The position numbers and the translations under genes are program-made. Below are positions 43,261-52,474 of a stretch of 64,000 nucleotides of DNA, one piece after another; within the stretch, counting starts at the first letter, position 1, and each line of letters starts with the position of its first letter. Origin of the DNA: Variovorax sp. PMC12 (lineage in GTDB: Bacteria; Pseudomonadota; Gammaproteobacteria; Burkholderiales; Burkholderiaceae_C); NCBI RefSeq assembly GCF_003019815.1, contig NZ_CP027773.1, positions 5,511,501 to 5,575,500 of the forward strand, given 5' to 3'. The notes below the pieces were generated by a model, which searched no databases, had not been told where the DNA came from, and saw only the letters and a program-made list of their open reading frames with translations.

Positions 43261-44633
43261 AGCGCTCCATCACCGCCCGGCTGGTGCTCATGTTCGCGGC
43301 CGTGGCGCTCGCGACATTCGCGCTGGCGGGCTTCGCGCTGCAGAACGTGCTGGCGCGCGAGCTGGAGCGGCACCAGTACGAAGAACTGGACACCACCCTC
43401 AAGAACCTGCAGTTCTGGATCAAGGCCATCGGCACCCCCGAGCGCTGGTCGCGCGTGCAGGCACGCATGGACGCGCTCACGCCCGCCGACGGCAGCGTGC
43501 GCTTCTGGGTGCTCAGCGACGATCCGCGCTTCCAGTACGGCAAGGGCCTGGCAGAAATAGACGGCCTCACGCGCGAGGCCAACGGCCACAGCAGCGTCAT
43601 CGAGCTGCCGGGGCAGGCGCGGCCGTTCCGCACGCTGTCGGTGCACATCGATCCCCTCGACCAGCGGCCGGCGGTGCGGCTGATCGTCGGGCACAACACC
43701 GAGCCCTACGAGCGCACGCGCCAGGCCTTCCTGACCGCGCTGATCGGGCTCGGGCTGGGCGCGGTGCTGGTGGTGGCGGTGGCCGGCTACTGGATCGCGC
43801 GCGTGGGGCTGCGGCCGCTGGAGCGGCTGTCGCGCGAGGCGCAGGCCCTGCGGCCCAAGACGCTGTCGCAGCGGCTGCGCTCCGAGCCGCTGCCGGTGGA
43901 GCTGTCGGCGCTGACCGAGGCCTTCAACGGCGCGCTCGCCCGGCTCGAAGAAGCCTACGGCCAGCTCGAGGCCTTCAACGCCGACGTGGCGCACGAGCTG
44001 CGCACGCCGCTGGCCAACCTCATCGGCAGCACGCAGGTGGCGCTGTCGCGCCAGCGCAGCGCAGCCGAATTCCAGGAAGTGCTGCAGGCCAACCTGGAAG
44101 ACCTGGAGCGGGTGCGCTCCATCGTCAACGACATGCTGTTCCTCGCGCGCGCCGACCGCGGCGAGGTGGCCACCGGCCTGGTGCTCACGCCGGTGGCGCA
44201 GGAGGTGCACAAGACCATCGAGTTCTTCGAGTTCGTGCTCGACGAGACCCGCACGCAGGTGTCCATCGAGGGCGACGTGCACACCGAGGCCCGGCTGGAA
44301 AGCGCGCTGTTCCGCCGCGCCATGTCGAACCTGCTGCAGAACGCCATCGAGCATTCGGAGCCGGGCGCGCACATCGCCGTCACGCTGCGCGAGGAAGAGG
44401 CCGTGACCTGGATCACCGTGTCCAACCCCGGCGCGCCCATCGATGCGCGGCACCTGCCGCACCTGTTCGATCGCTTCTACCGCGCCGATGCCTCGCGCAA
44501 CGACCGGGGCGAGCACCACGGCCACGGGCTGGGGCTGGCCATCGTGAAGGCGGTGGCGAGCATGCATGGCGGGCAGGTCGGCGCGTCGCGCCAGGGCGGG
44601 CTGAACAATTTCGGCTTCAGCGTTGCGAGGTAG
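43257..44633 (+). CDS. Heavy-metal-type sensor histidine kinase
   Basis: A 458-residue kinase of the CusS/IrlS group. There are two TM helices (LVLMFAAVALATFALAGFAL and ALIGLGLGAVLVVAVAGYWI) around an approximately 140-residue periplasmic sensor. HAMP follows, then the H-box VAHELRTPLANL, N-box MSNLLQNAIEHS and G2 GHGLGLAIVKAV. The GTG start at 43257 overlaps the regulator stop (GTGA). It should sense the stress or substrate relieved by the efflux pump. Confidence 0.93.
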   Translation: MKRSITARLVLMFAAVALATFALAGFALQNVLARELERHQYEELDTTLKNLQFWIKAIGTPERWSRVQARMDALTPADGSVRFWVLSDDPRFQYGKGLAEIDGLTREANGHSSVIELPGQARPFRTLSVHIDPLDQRPAVRLIVGHNTEPYERTRQAFLTALIGLGLGAVLVVAVAGYWIARVGLRPLERLSREAQALRPKTLSQRLRSEPLPVELSALTEAFNGALARLEEAYGQLEAFNADVAHELRTPLANLIGSTQVALSRQRSAAEFQEVLQANLEDLERVRSIVNDMLFLARADRGEVATGLVLTPVAQEVHKTIEFFEFVLDETRTQVSIEGDVHTEARLESALFRRAMSNLLQNAIEHSEPGAHIAVTLREEEAVTWITVSNPGAPIDARHLPHLFDRFYRADASRNDRGEHHGHGLGLAIVKAVASMHGGQVGASRQGGLNNFGFSVAR

Positions 44634-44738
44634 CACTGCCCGGCGCACCCCGCGAATGACCGTGGGGCGGTGCGTCCTTGCGGCATGCGGGAGAATCGCC
44701 GGTGGCATGAACCCCTCCCGAACCCCCCGAAAGTCCGC

Positions 44739-45677
44739 ATGGCGCAGCTGATGTCGCTGCTCGTGCAGAACGCCATTCTGGTGGTGTTTGCCGTCAGCTT
44801 CGCCGCGCGCCTGGGGCTGCCCGTGCCGGCCGCCGCCGTGCTGGTGCTCACCGGCGCGCTGCTGGCGGCGGGCGACGTGTCGGTGCCCGGGGTGGTGCTG
44901 GCCGCGGTGGTTGCCAACCTGCTGGGCGACGCGGCGTGGTTCTATGCGGGCCGGCGCTTCGGCTACCGGTTCATGCGCCTCCTGTGCCGCATTTCGCTGT
45001 CGCCGGACACCTGCGTGCGGCGCGGCGAATCGCTCATCACCGACTGGGGCGGGCTGTCGCTGGTGGCGGCCAAGTTCGTGCCGGGCGTGTCGGTGGTGGC
45101 GCCGCCGATGGCGGGGGCGCTGGGCATGTCGGTGCGGCGCTTCATCGGCTTCGACATTGGCGCGGCGCTGGTCTGGACCGGCCTGTTTCTCGGGCTGGGC
45201 TGGGTCTTCCGCAACCAGATCCAGGAGGTGCTGGCCATCATGGCGCAGGCCGGCGGCATCGCCACGCTGGCGCTGGGCGTGCTGCTGCTGGTGATTCTTG
45301 CGGTGCGCTACTGGCGCCGCCGGGCCTTCATGCGGCTTACCGGCATGCCGCGCATCTCGGTCGACGAGCTGCACGAACTGCTCTCCAGCGAAGAACCGCC
45401 GCTGGTGATCGACGTGCGGGGCAAGGCCGGCTTGCAGGTCGATCCGCGCCGCATTCCGGGCGCCATGCCGTACACGCTCAAGGCGCTGCAGCAGCGCAAC
45501 CTCGACCTGTCGCATGCCCGGGGCCGCGACGTGGTGCTGTATTGCAACTGCCCCAACGAAGTTTCGGCCGCGCAGGCTGCGCGCGTGCTGCTGGCCCGTG
45601 GCGCGCGCCGGGCGCTGCCGCTGACCGGCGGGCTCGACGCATGGGTGGCCTCGGGCCGGCCGACCAGCGTGGATTGA
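44739..45677 (+). CDS. DedA-family membrane protein fused to a rhodanese domain
   Basis: A 312-residue fusion. Residues 1-200 form a DedA/VTT membrane domain (LGLPVPAAAVLVLTGALLAA; AGRRFGYRFMRLL; FVPGVSVVAPPMAGALGMSV). Residues 205-312 are a rhodanese-like domain (ISVDELHELLSSEEPPLVID; VLYCNCPNEVSAAQAARVLL) with the active loop CNCPNE instead of the usual CxxGxR. DedA proteins are linked to undecaprenyl-phosphate or lipid flipping and membrane energetics. The role of the fused domain is unknown. Start at ATG 44739; single gene. Confidence 0.88.
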   Translation: MAQLMSLLVQNAILVVFAVSFAARLGLPVPAAAVLVLTGALLAAGDVSVPGVVLAAVVANLLGDAAWFYAGRRFGYRFMRLLCRISLSPDTCVRRGESLITDWGGLSLVAAKFVPGVSVVAPPMAGALGMSVRRFIGFDIGAALVWTGLFLGLGWVFRNQIQEVLAIMAQAGGIATLALGVLLLVILAVRYWRRRAFMRLTGMPRISVDELHELLSSEEPPLVIDVRGKAGLQVDPRRIPGAMPYTLKALQQRNLDLSHARGRDVVLYCNCPNEVSAAQAARVLLARGARRALPLTGGLDAWVASGRPTSVD

Positions 45678-45783
45678 ATCCAGGGTTGCCCCGGCGGCCA
45701 TCTGCACGAATCGGCCTCCCGTGCTATGGTCCCCGGCCCTCGGGATAACCCTAGAGGTTGCCCTGCAGAAACCGGGATTCCTC

Positions 45784-47001
45784 GTGTCTTCAACCTCCAA
45801 AACTCCTCATTCACCGGCCGGCCTCACGCCCTTGCTGACGCTGGTCTTCGCCGTGGCCTGCGGCCTTTGCGTGGCCAACATCTACTACGCGCAGCCGCTG
45901 ATCGGCCCCATCTCCGACACGCTGCAGCTGCACGCCGGCCTGGCCGGGCTCATCATGACGCTCACCCAGCTCGGCTACGGCGCCGGCCTGCTGCTGCTGG
46001 TGCCGCTGGCCGACGTGGTCGAGAACCGGCGGCTGATCGTCGGCGCGCTCTTCGGCGCGGTGATCGGGCTGGTGGGCATCGCGCTCTCGGACTCGGCCAT
46101 CACCTTCCTGGCCGCTTCTTTCGTGGTGGGCGCATGCGCGGTCGCGGCGCAGGTGCTGCTGCCCTTTGCCTCGCACCTGGCGCCCGAGGCCACGCGCGGC
46201 AAGGTGGTCGGCAACATCATGGCCGGCCTGCTCGGCGGCATCATGCTGGCGCGGCCCTTTGCCAGCATGGTGGCTTCCGCATTGGGCTGGCGCGCGGTGT
46301 TCTGGCTGTCGGCGGTGCTGATGGCCGCGCTCATCGTGGTGCTGTGGCGCGTGCTGCCGCAGCGCCGCCCGCATGCATCGGTGGGCTATGCGCGCACCAT
46401 GGCCTCGCTGCCGGGCATCGTCTGGAACACGCCGGTGCTGCGCCGGCGCGGGCTGTACCAGGGAATGATGTTCTCCGGCTTCCAGGCCTTCTGGACGGCA
46501 GTGCCGCTGGCGCTGGCGCACGAATTCGGCATGGGGCAGGGCGGCATCGCGGCATTCGCGCTTGCCGGCGCCGCCGGTGCGCTCATGGCGCCCATCGCCG
46601 GCCGGCTGGCCGACCGCGGGCTGACCCGTCCGGCCACGGGCATCGCGATTGCGGTGGCGCTGTTCTCCTTCCTGCTGGGGGCGGTGGCCATGCACTACCG
46701 CTCGCTTGCCGGGCTGGTGGCGGCGGGCATCCTGCTCGACGGCGCGGTGCAGCTATGCCAGGTGCTCAACTTCCGCAGCCTCTTCATGCTGGCGCCGGAA
46801 CTGCGCGGCCGGCTCAACGGGCTGTTCATGACCTTCATCTTCATCTGCGCGGCGGTGGCCTCCGGCATTGCGGCGGCCGTGTATGCCTTCCATGGCTGGA
46901 GCGGGCTGTGCCTGCTGGGTGGCGGCTATGTGCTGGTGGCGCTGCTGTACTACGCGACCGAGTTCCGCCAGCAGCCTGCTGCGGCGGCGGCCAGCCGGTA
47001 G
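45784..47001 (+). CDS. MFS transporter (YybO/YgaY-like, 12 TM)
   Basis: A major facilitator of about 405 residues. The opening TM has the pattern LVFAVACGLCVANIYYAQPL, shared by a group of uncharacterised proteobacterial exporters, with MFS loop motifs PLADVVENRRLIVGAL and MAPIAGRLADRGLTRPATG. The start is taken as GTG 45784 because the TM pattern begins shortly after; codons upstream to 45721 remain open. Substrate unknown. It ends 14 bp before the next gene. Confidence 0.85.
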   Translation: MSSTSKTPHSPAGLTPLLTLVFAVACGLCVANIYYAQPLIGPISDTLQLHAGLAGLIMTLTQLGYGAGLLLLVPLADVVENRRLIVGALFGAVIGLVGIALSDSAITFLAASFVVGACAVAAQVLLPFASHLAPEATRGKVVGNIMAGLLGGIMLARPFASMVASALGWRAVFWLSAVLMAALIVVLWRVLPQRRPHASVGYARTMASLPGIVWNTPVLRRRGLYQGMMFSGFQAFWTAVPLALAHEFGMGQGGIAAFALAGAAGALMAPIAGRLADRGLTRPATGIAIAVALFSFLLGAVAMHYRSLAGLVAAGILLDGAVQLCQVLNFRSLFMLAPELRGRLNGLFMTFIFICAAVASGIAAAVYAFHGWSGLCLLGGGYVLVALLYYATEFRQQPAAAAASR

Positions 47002-47015
47002 TTGCCTTGCAGCCG

Positions 47016-47996
47016 ATGAGTTCGCCGGTTTTTTCGCGCTCCATCCAGGTAACCCAGACAGACGCCAGCGGCATCTGGCCCATCCTGGTGCTCTGCACGG
47101 CCTACTCCGCGTTGCTGGTCGCCGGGGCGGCATGGGCGATCGACCTGGACGCCAAGGGCTGGCACATCGCGCTGGACATGCTGGCCTTGCTCGCACTCGT
47201 GGCGCTGTGGCTGGTGGGCCTGGTGGCCGTCGTGCGGGCATGGATCTGGGTCGAGACGCATTGGCTGGCCAAGGGCCGGGCCAGGCCGTTCAGCGAATGC
47301 ACGCCCGTCGACATCGGCGAAGCCGGCTTCTCCGTGCAGGGCCTCGGCCACGTCGACTGGATCGACGTGCTGGCCCTCGAAGGCATCCCCGACAGCGACA
47401 ACTACCTGATCGTTCATACACGGCCATTCAGAAAGCTGATGCTGGCGGCGCCCGTCGATGAACTCGTGCCGGTCTTCAACCACTATCTTGCACAGGCAGG
47501 CAACGCCAAGGCGACACGGGCAGGCACGCTGCAAAGCCGCGCCCTGGTTTTCTGCTGGCGGTGCTTTCTGGCGTGGATCTGGGCGGGCTATGCGCTGGCG
47601 GGCGCAGGTGGCATCGCGCTGCTGCTCAATGCGTCGAATGCGGGATTCGTGAAGACCATGGTGGGCCTCTGCGTTCTCATGCCGCTGGTCGCCTGGCTGG
47701 TCTGGGCCGTTCCGATCTCGCGGATCAGCACCTTCGCGCCCTCGCGGGTGCGGGCCTTCGAGCTCCACGGTACGCGGCTGCGCAGCACCGACGACGAATG
47801 GCAGTCCGACCTGCTGCAATCGCGTATCACCCTTCGCCGTGCGAGCGGCATCGGCTACGAATTTTCTTTCCTGGCCATCCGCCCTCCTTCGGGCAAGGGG
47901 CTCGACCTGATCCTGCAAGGCGGCGCCGAGCAGGAGGCATTGCTCGACGCACTGAGCGACCGAGGCCTGCTGCCCGCGCTGAACCCGCAAGACTGA
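47016..47996 (+). CDS. Uncharacterised membrane protein with PH-like segments
   Basis: I do not recognise this 326-residue protein as a named family. There are two N-terminal TM helices (ILVLCTAYSALLVAGAAWAI; ALDMLALLALVALWLVGLVA), a soluble stretch (residues 85-165, containing DIGEAGFSVQGLGHVDWIDV), and two further TM helices (WIWAGYALAGAGGIALLLNA; MPLVAWLVWAVPI). The soluble C-terminal segment repeats the style of the first. The alternation hints at two bacterial-PH-like modules, but this is a guess. ATG at 47016; co-directional with the MFS gene and probably co-transcribed. Confidence 0.75.
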   Translation: MSSPVFSRSIQVTQTDASGIWPILVLCTAYSALLVAGAAWAIDLDAKGWHIALDMLALLALVALWLVGLVAVVRAWIWVETHWLAKGRARPFSECTPVDIGEAGFSVQGLGHVDWIDVLALEGIPDSDNYLIVHTRPFRKLMLAAPVDELVPVFNHYLAQAGNAKATRAGTLQSRALVFCWRCFLAWIWAGYALAGAGGIALLLNASNAGFVKTMVGLCVLMPLVAWLVWAVPISRISTFAPSRVRAFELHGTRLRSTDDEWQSDLLQSRITLRRASGIGYEFSFLAIRPPSGKGLDLILQGGAEQEALLDALSDRGLLPALNPQD

Positions 47997-48063
47997 GCAG
48001 CATCAGCAGCCCGCCCAGGCGGCCGGCATTGGCAGAAGTGCGCGGTGGTAGGCTTGCCGCCCG

Positions 48064-49437
48064 ATGAATCTCCGTCTCAAGATCGTTGCGCTTGCCGTCG
48101 CGCCCTTGCTCATCGCACTGGTGCTGGTGGCCCTTGCCGTGCGCCACCAGGAGCACGACCTTGCCCAGCGCGAGCGCGCCCTCATCGAGAACAGTTACAT
48201 GGCCCAGCGCCGCAGCGAACTGCGCAGCTACGTGGACCTGGCCGTGAGCAACCTGCTGCCGCTGTACGAATCCGGCCAGGACGACGAGGCCACCCGCAAC
48301 GAGGCACTGCGCCGGCTGGCCGCGCTCAACTATGGCGACGACGGCTACTTCTTCGTCTACGACATGGAAGGCAACTCCCTCATGCATTCGCGCCAGCCCG
48401 AGCTGGTGGGCCAGAACCTGTGGGGCATGCGCGATTCGCAAGGCCGCTACACCATCCAGGACCTGATCAAGGGCGCGAAGGAAAAAGGCGGCGCCTACGT
48501 CGAATACGAATGGCGCAAGCCGTCGAGCGCGCAGCTGGCGCCCAAGCTCGGCTACGTCACCGCCATGCCGCGCTGGAACTGGATGGTCGGCACCGGCCTG
48601 TACCTGGACGACATCCAGTCGACCATGGACACCCTCGACCGGCAGATGAACGCCAACGTCACCGCCACGCTGCTGTGGATAGCCGGCATTGCCGCGCTGT
48701 GCCTGGGCGTGGTCAGCGCCGCCGGGCTGCTGCTGAACCTCAGCGAGCACCGCACGGCCGAAGCCAAGCTGCGCCTGCTCGCAAGGCGCGTGGTGCAGTC
48801 GCAGGAAGAAGAGCGCGGCCACCTCGCGCGCGAGCTGCATGACGGCACCAGCCAGACGCTGGTGTCGGCCAAGCTGCTCATCGAATCGGCCGTGGAGTCG
48901 CTGGAAAGCCGGCACCAGCCCACGCCGCCCGCGCTGCCCAAGGCGCTGCAGCGGCTGAACGATTCGCTGCTGGAGGTGCGCCGCATCTCGCACCGGCTGC
49001 GCCCCGCGCTGCTCGACACGCTGGGCCTGCCCGCCGCGCTGGAGCGGCTGGTCGACGAGTTCCGGGACGAAGGCGCCGTCGATGCGTCGATGATGATCGA
49101 GGGCGAAGCCTTCGAGCTGCAGCCCGAGGTGAAGACCGCGCTCTTCCGCCTCACGCAGGAAGCCCTGACCAACGTGCGCAAGCATGCCGACGCACAGCAC
49201 GTGCACGTGGCGCTGGCCTTCGACGAGAAAGACGGCGTGCGGCTCGAGGTGAGCGACGACGGCACCGGCTTCGACATCGATGCCGTGCAGCTCGACCCGC
49301 GCCGCGGCATCGGCCTGCGCAACATGCGCGAGCGCATGGAAGCCATAGGCGGCCAGCTGGCCATGCACTCGAACCAAGGCCGCACCTCCATCGAGGCCGA
49401 AGTGCCGGCCCGCAACGCAAGGGCCGCATCCGCATGA
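48064..49437 (+). CDS. Cache-domain sensor histidine kinase (NarX/HisKA_3 type)
   Basis: A 457-residue kinase. TM1 is at residues 8-26 (VALAVAPLLIALVLVALAV). A periplasmic single Cache domain follows, with the marker YFFVYDMEGNSLMHSRQPEL and ending in MPRWNWMVGTGLYLDDI. TM2 is LLWIAGIAALCLGVVSAAGL. The HisKA_3 H-box is EERGHLARELHDGTSQTL and the ATPase domain ends in GIGLRNMRERMEAIGGQLAM. sCache domains of this type bind small organic acids or similar ligands. It overlaps the response regulator as ATGA. Confidence 0.93.
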   Translation: MNLRLKIVALAVAPLLIALVLVALAVRHQEHDLAQRERALIENSYMAQRRSELRSYVDLAVSNLLPLYESGQDDEATRNEALRRLAALNYGDDGYFFVYDMEGNSLMHSRQPELVGQNLWGMRDSQGRYTIQDLIKGAKEKGGAYVEYEWRKPSSAQLAPKLGYVTAMPRWNWMVGTGLYLDDIQSTMDTLDRQMNANVTATLLWIAGIAALCLGVVSAAGLLLNLSEHRTAEAKLRLLARRVVQSQEEERGHLARELHDGTSQTLVSAKLLIESAVESLESRHQPTPPALPKALQRLNDSLLEVRRISHRLRPALLDTLGLPAALERLVDEFRDEGAVDASMMIEGEAFELQPEVKTALFRLTQEALTNVRKHADAQHVHVALAFDEKDGVRLEVSDDGTGFDIDAVQLDPRRGIGLRNMRERMEAIGGQLAMHSNQGRTSIEAEVPARNARAASA

Positions 49438-50069
49438 CCGCAGACACCATTCGCCTCTTCCTGGTGGACGACCACCCGCTGGTGCGCGACGGCCTGCGCG
49501 CGCGGCTGGGCAGCATGCCCAACCTGGAGATCGTCGGCGAGGCCGGCAGCGCGGCCGAGGCGCTCGCGCAAGTCGACAGCGTGCGGCCCGACCTCATGCT
49601 GATGGACGTCGGCATGAAGGACATGAACGGCATCGAGCTTGCGGCCCTGCTGCTGCAGCGCCAGGGCGCGCCGCACATCGTGATGCTCAGCATGTACGAC
49701 AACCCCGAATACGTGCAGAAGGCCCTGCAGGCCGGCGCGCGCGGCTACGTGCTGAAAGACGCGCCGGCGGCGGAGATCGTCGCGGCCATCGAGGCGGTGT
49801 CGGCCGGCGGCACCTTCCTGAGCCCGGCCGTGTCGAAGAAGCTCTTCCGCACGCAGGAGCCGCGCCCCCTGCTCACGCCGCGCGAGAGCGAGATCCTTTC
49901 GGCGCTGGGGCGAGGGGAATCGAGCAAGCAGATCGCGCGCGACCTGGGCCTGAGCGTGCGCACGGTGGAGGCGCACCGGCAGAGCATCAAGCGGCGGCTG
50001 GGCATCGAGGGGCAGGCGGAGCTGATCAAGTACGCGGTGGAGCACGCGCGGAAGTTCGGTCAGAGCTGA
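49434..50069 (+). CDS. NarL/FixJ-family response regulator
   Basis: A response regulator of 211 residues. The receiver begins IRLFLVDDHPLVRDGL, phospho-Asp is in LMLMDVGMKDMNG and Lys in YVLKDAPAAE. The LuxR-type HTH is LTPRESEILSALGRGESSKQ then LGLSVRTVEAHRQSIKRRLG. It overlaps the Cache-domain kinase gene by four bases, so the two are a dedicated pair. Targets unknown; no obvious target gene is adjacent. Confidence 0.94.
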   Translation: MTADTIRLFLVDDHPLVRDGLRARLGSMPNLEIVGEAGSAAEALAQVDSVRPDLMLMDVGMKDMNGIELAALLLQRQGAPHIVMLSMYDNPEYVQKALQAGARGYVLKDAPAAEIVAAIEAVSAGGTFLSPAVSKKLFRTQEPRPLLTPRESEILSALGRGESSKQIARDLGLSVRTVEAHRQSIKRRLGIEGQAELIKYAVEHARKFGQS

Positions 50070-50312
50070 TTCGACTGGCCGAGAGCCGGCACATCGCGAA
50101 TACCTGCGCCATTCGAGAACTTCTGGGCAGAAGTTTTTCTCGCGCCGGACTGGTTTTCTCTACAGTGAATGCCCTTGTGATTCCACGCCCTGCTACCGGT
50201 GCAACGCGCATCGATGCAGGCGTGGAGCACAAAAGGCGACGGCCAAGGTGCGCGAACACCTTGACCGTCTAACCAAGTGACGTGCAATAACTTTGGAAAG
50301 CGAGCACACCAA

Positions 50313-50567
50313 ATGGCTGGACGAATTATGGCCGGGCCTGCAAGGCCGGCATCCGCGGACGCGACCACTCCCACTACACCGGGGGCGTCTGATCTTCTCG
50401 AGAACAAGCTGGAGCAACTGAACTCGCTGCTGTGGTGCTTCTACGGCGCCGGGGACGGATGGTTCCAGGATGCGGGGGAGGCGCATCGGGAGAATCTGCT
50501 TTGGATTGCTTCGGATTTGGCGCGGGAGGCTGTGGCGTTGTTTCAGGAGATGAGCCCGGCTGGATAG
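50313..50567 (+). CDS. Small hypothetical protein
   Basis: An 84-residue protein. The N-terminal third is Ala/Pro/Thr-rich and unstructured (AGPARPASADATTPTTPGAS). The rest looks like a pair of helices, LLENKLEQLNSLLWCFYGAG then GEAHRENLLWIASDLAREAV. I know no function. Codon use and composition fit the neighbouring genes. The start is uncertain (ATG 50313, ATG 50328 or GTG 50277); none has a strong Shine-Dalgarno. Confidence 0.55.
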   Translation: MAGRIMAGPARPASADATTPTTPGASDLLENKLEQLNSLLWCFYGAGDGWFQDAGEAHRENLLWIASDLAREAVALFQEMSPAG

Positions 50568-50647
50568 GGCTTGCCAGCCAGCCGGTACATTCACGACGCC
50601 TGAACGTCGGCAGACCTCGGCCAATTCGGCGTGAACTTGCTTGCGGC

Positions 50648-51130
50648 TCAATGAACCCGCAGCACCTCAAACTGCAGTCGGGTTTGAGCCACCTGTATTG
50701 ATACCTCATCACCCTCGCATTTGCCGAGCATGGCCCTGCCCAAAGGTGCTTCGCTGCTGATGACCTGAACGAGCTGAGCGCCGCTGGCCAACTTCATGCC
50801 GCCCGCATTCGGACCGAGGAAAAGCTGTTGCTGCTTGTCGTCGGAATCGACCAGGCAGACCAGCGCGCCGAGCTGTATACCTTTGCTGGCGTCGTAGGGA
50901 CGCGGGCGGAATTGGCGCCAATTGGCCATCGCCTGGCGGATCGCTTCGGCGCGCCGGGCTTGGCCGGTGGCCAGGTAGGCGGCTTCGAGTCCCAATGTGT
51001 CGTATTTGTTTTCGGCGATGTTCTCTTCGTGGGTCGCGGTTTCATGGGCCGCCCGCACTGCCTGCTCGGCTTGCAGCAGGTCTTCGGCGAGCCGTTCCAG
51101 CACCTGCTGTTGCAGCAAGAATTTATCCAT
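50648..51130 (-). CDS. GreA/GreB-family transcript-cleavage-factor-like protein
   Basis: A 160-residue Gre-like protein. The N-terminal helical hairpin (DKFLLQQQVLERLAEDLLQA, with AENKYDTLGLEAAYLATGQA) and the C-terminal FKBP-like domain (LGALVCLVDSDDKQQQLFLG; VISSEAPLGRAMLGKCEGDE) match the GreA/B fold. The acidic tip residues of true Gre factors (DExA near the hairpin turn) are not clearly kept, so it may be a Gre paralogue that binds RNA polymerase without cleavage activity. The start at 51130 is chosen because the coiled coil begins there. Confidence 0.78.
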   Translation of the reverse strand: MDKFLLQQQVLERLAEDLLQAEQAVRAAHETATHEENIAENKYDTLGLEAAYLATGQARRAEAIRQAMANWRQFRPRPYDASKGIQLGALVCLVDSDDKQQQLFLGPNAGGMKLASGAQLVQVISSEAPLGRAMLGKCEGDEVSIQVAQTRLQFEVLRVH

Positions 51131-51303
51131 GACGAAAGGCCGGCATCTCGAGCAAGCGGGGGTAGGTTTCGAACATGAAGGGCTCCAGAACCCTTCGACG
51201 CTTATGTGTTGGCTGCAGGTCAACTTGAGCCATGGGCCCATCCGCACCGTTCGCTTCCAGCTGGTGAGCTGCCCTTCAACGCGGCGGCTCCGACTACCAG
51301 CGG

Positions 51304-51330
51304 GAAGAAAACCCGGCCATAAAAGCCGGG
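51304..51330 (-). terminator. Possible rho-independent terminator (minus strand)
   Basis: Read on the minus strand: CCCGGC-TTTTATG-GCCGGG followed by TTTTCTT. It lies between the Gre-like gene start and the divergent DUF1993 gene. It would stop leftward transcription before the Gre-like gene promoter. Confidence 0.45.
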
Positions 51331-51428
51331 TGATTCAGTTCGCCCTGTGCTGTTAGCCTTGCACGGTCGGCAGGGTCTCTGCCACGCCAACTCCGGCCAT
51401 CGCGCCCAATCTTAGAAGTGAACTCACT

Positions 51429-51938
51429 ATGACCAGCCCGCTGTACAACGCCTCCGTTCCCGTCATGCAGCAGATGCTGCGCGCCATGTCCGACGTGCTC
51501 AAGAAGGCCGAAGACCACGCAACGCAAAAAAATATCGATCCGAACGCGCTGCTGCAGGCACGGCTGTTCCCTGACATGTTTCCGCTGGTACGTCAGGTAC
51601 AGATCGCCGCAGACTTCTCCAAGGGCATCGCCTCCCGCCTGGCTGGTGCCGAGGTGCCGTCGTGGCCAGACACTGAGGCCAGCTTCGCCGAGCTGCAAGC
51701 GTTGATCGCCAAAGCTTTGGCCCATATCGGCTCGTTCGAGGCTGAGCAATTCGATTCAAGCGAGGGCCGCGAGATCGTATTGCGCCCCGGCACCCCCAAG
51801 GAAAAGAAGCTGACCGCAGGCGCATATCTTCTGCACTATGGGCTGCCGCAGTTTTTCTTCCACGTGACCACTACCTATGCCATCTTGCGCCACAACGGTG
51901 TTGAGATCGGTAAGCGCGACTACATGGGTGCGTACTGA
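51429..51938 (+). CDS. DUF1993 domain-containing protein
   Basis: A 169-residue helical protein of the DUF1993 family (DinB-like four-helix fold), with blocks SPLYNASVPVMQQMLRAMSD, LLQARLFPDMFPLVRQVQIA, FFFHVTTTYAILRHNGVEIG and the terminal KRDYMGAY. Function unknown; the family occurs singly and is often found in stress contexts. Cytosolic. Last gene with the window's normal high-GC composition before the 52-59 kb island. Confidence 0.88.
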   Translation: MTSPLYNASVPVMQQMLRAMSDVLKKAEDHATQKNIDPNALLQARLFPDMFPLVRQVQIAADFSKGIASRLAGAEVPSWPDTEASFAELQALIAKALAHIGSFEAEQFDSSEGREIVLRPGTPKEKKLTAGAYLLHYGLPQFFFHVTTTYAILRHNGVEIGKRDYMGAY

Positions 51939-52474
51939 CCCAAGACAGAGAAGAGTTCAGCCGCTATGGCCACTGCCGCTCGATAGCAACTAGAGGCTCC
52001 GTTCGACGTTGTTCTGCTGATGGGGGTCATGCAGCGATCTCAATCTATCGACGCCGATCATCGCTTGTCCGGTGATTTGCCCACTGCGGACATCGAGCAC
52101 AAGCCGCTCGGAGCCTCGAGCGACCGGTTTGTGGGGGCGGAGCTGCCGCCGGTGGCCCCTAACTTCCTCAAGGACGACTTCCGCGGCTCTGAACTCACGC
52201 AGTCGACCCACAGCAAACATCGATCTCGCAGAACAACGCTCTCTGAGCCGCCCAGCATCGGTAGCGAATGGTCGTGCTACATTGCATTCGAAGCGGAAGC
52301 GTTCGAAAGAGCTCCTCTCGCGTGGTTGATCGTCGGCACCCCCGAGGACATTGGAGTGCTCAATGGACGCTTCTAGCGCCTACTCAACCCTGTTCAGCAT
52401 AGATGCAATACTGCCGCTGGCGATCTCATGCACTCCACCAAATTTACTCGTTACAGGAGCCCTGGAGCGACCCT
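51939..52474. other. 536-bp gap without a supported gene
   Basis: Short open frames exist on both strands (for example 52020-52376 plus and 51990-52220 minus), but none has a recognisable domain or convincing start. Composition is lower in GC than the flanking core genes, so this may be decayed DNA at the island's left edge. The last 15 bases hold GGAG seven bases before the ATG at 52475. Confidence 0.6.

Noticed and set aside
45743..45766. AACCCTAGAGGTT in the leader of the MFS gene at 45784 as a MerR-type operator
   Set aside because: Arms are only four bases and no MerR-type regulator lies nearby; too weak to report.
51990..52376. Short frames on both strands in the gap before the HNH-like gene
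   Set aside because: No domain, no ribosome site, and no consistent codon bias; they could be decayed DNA but nothing can be named.
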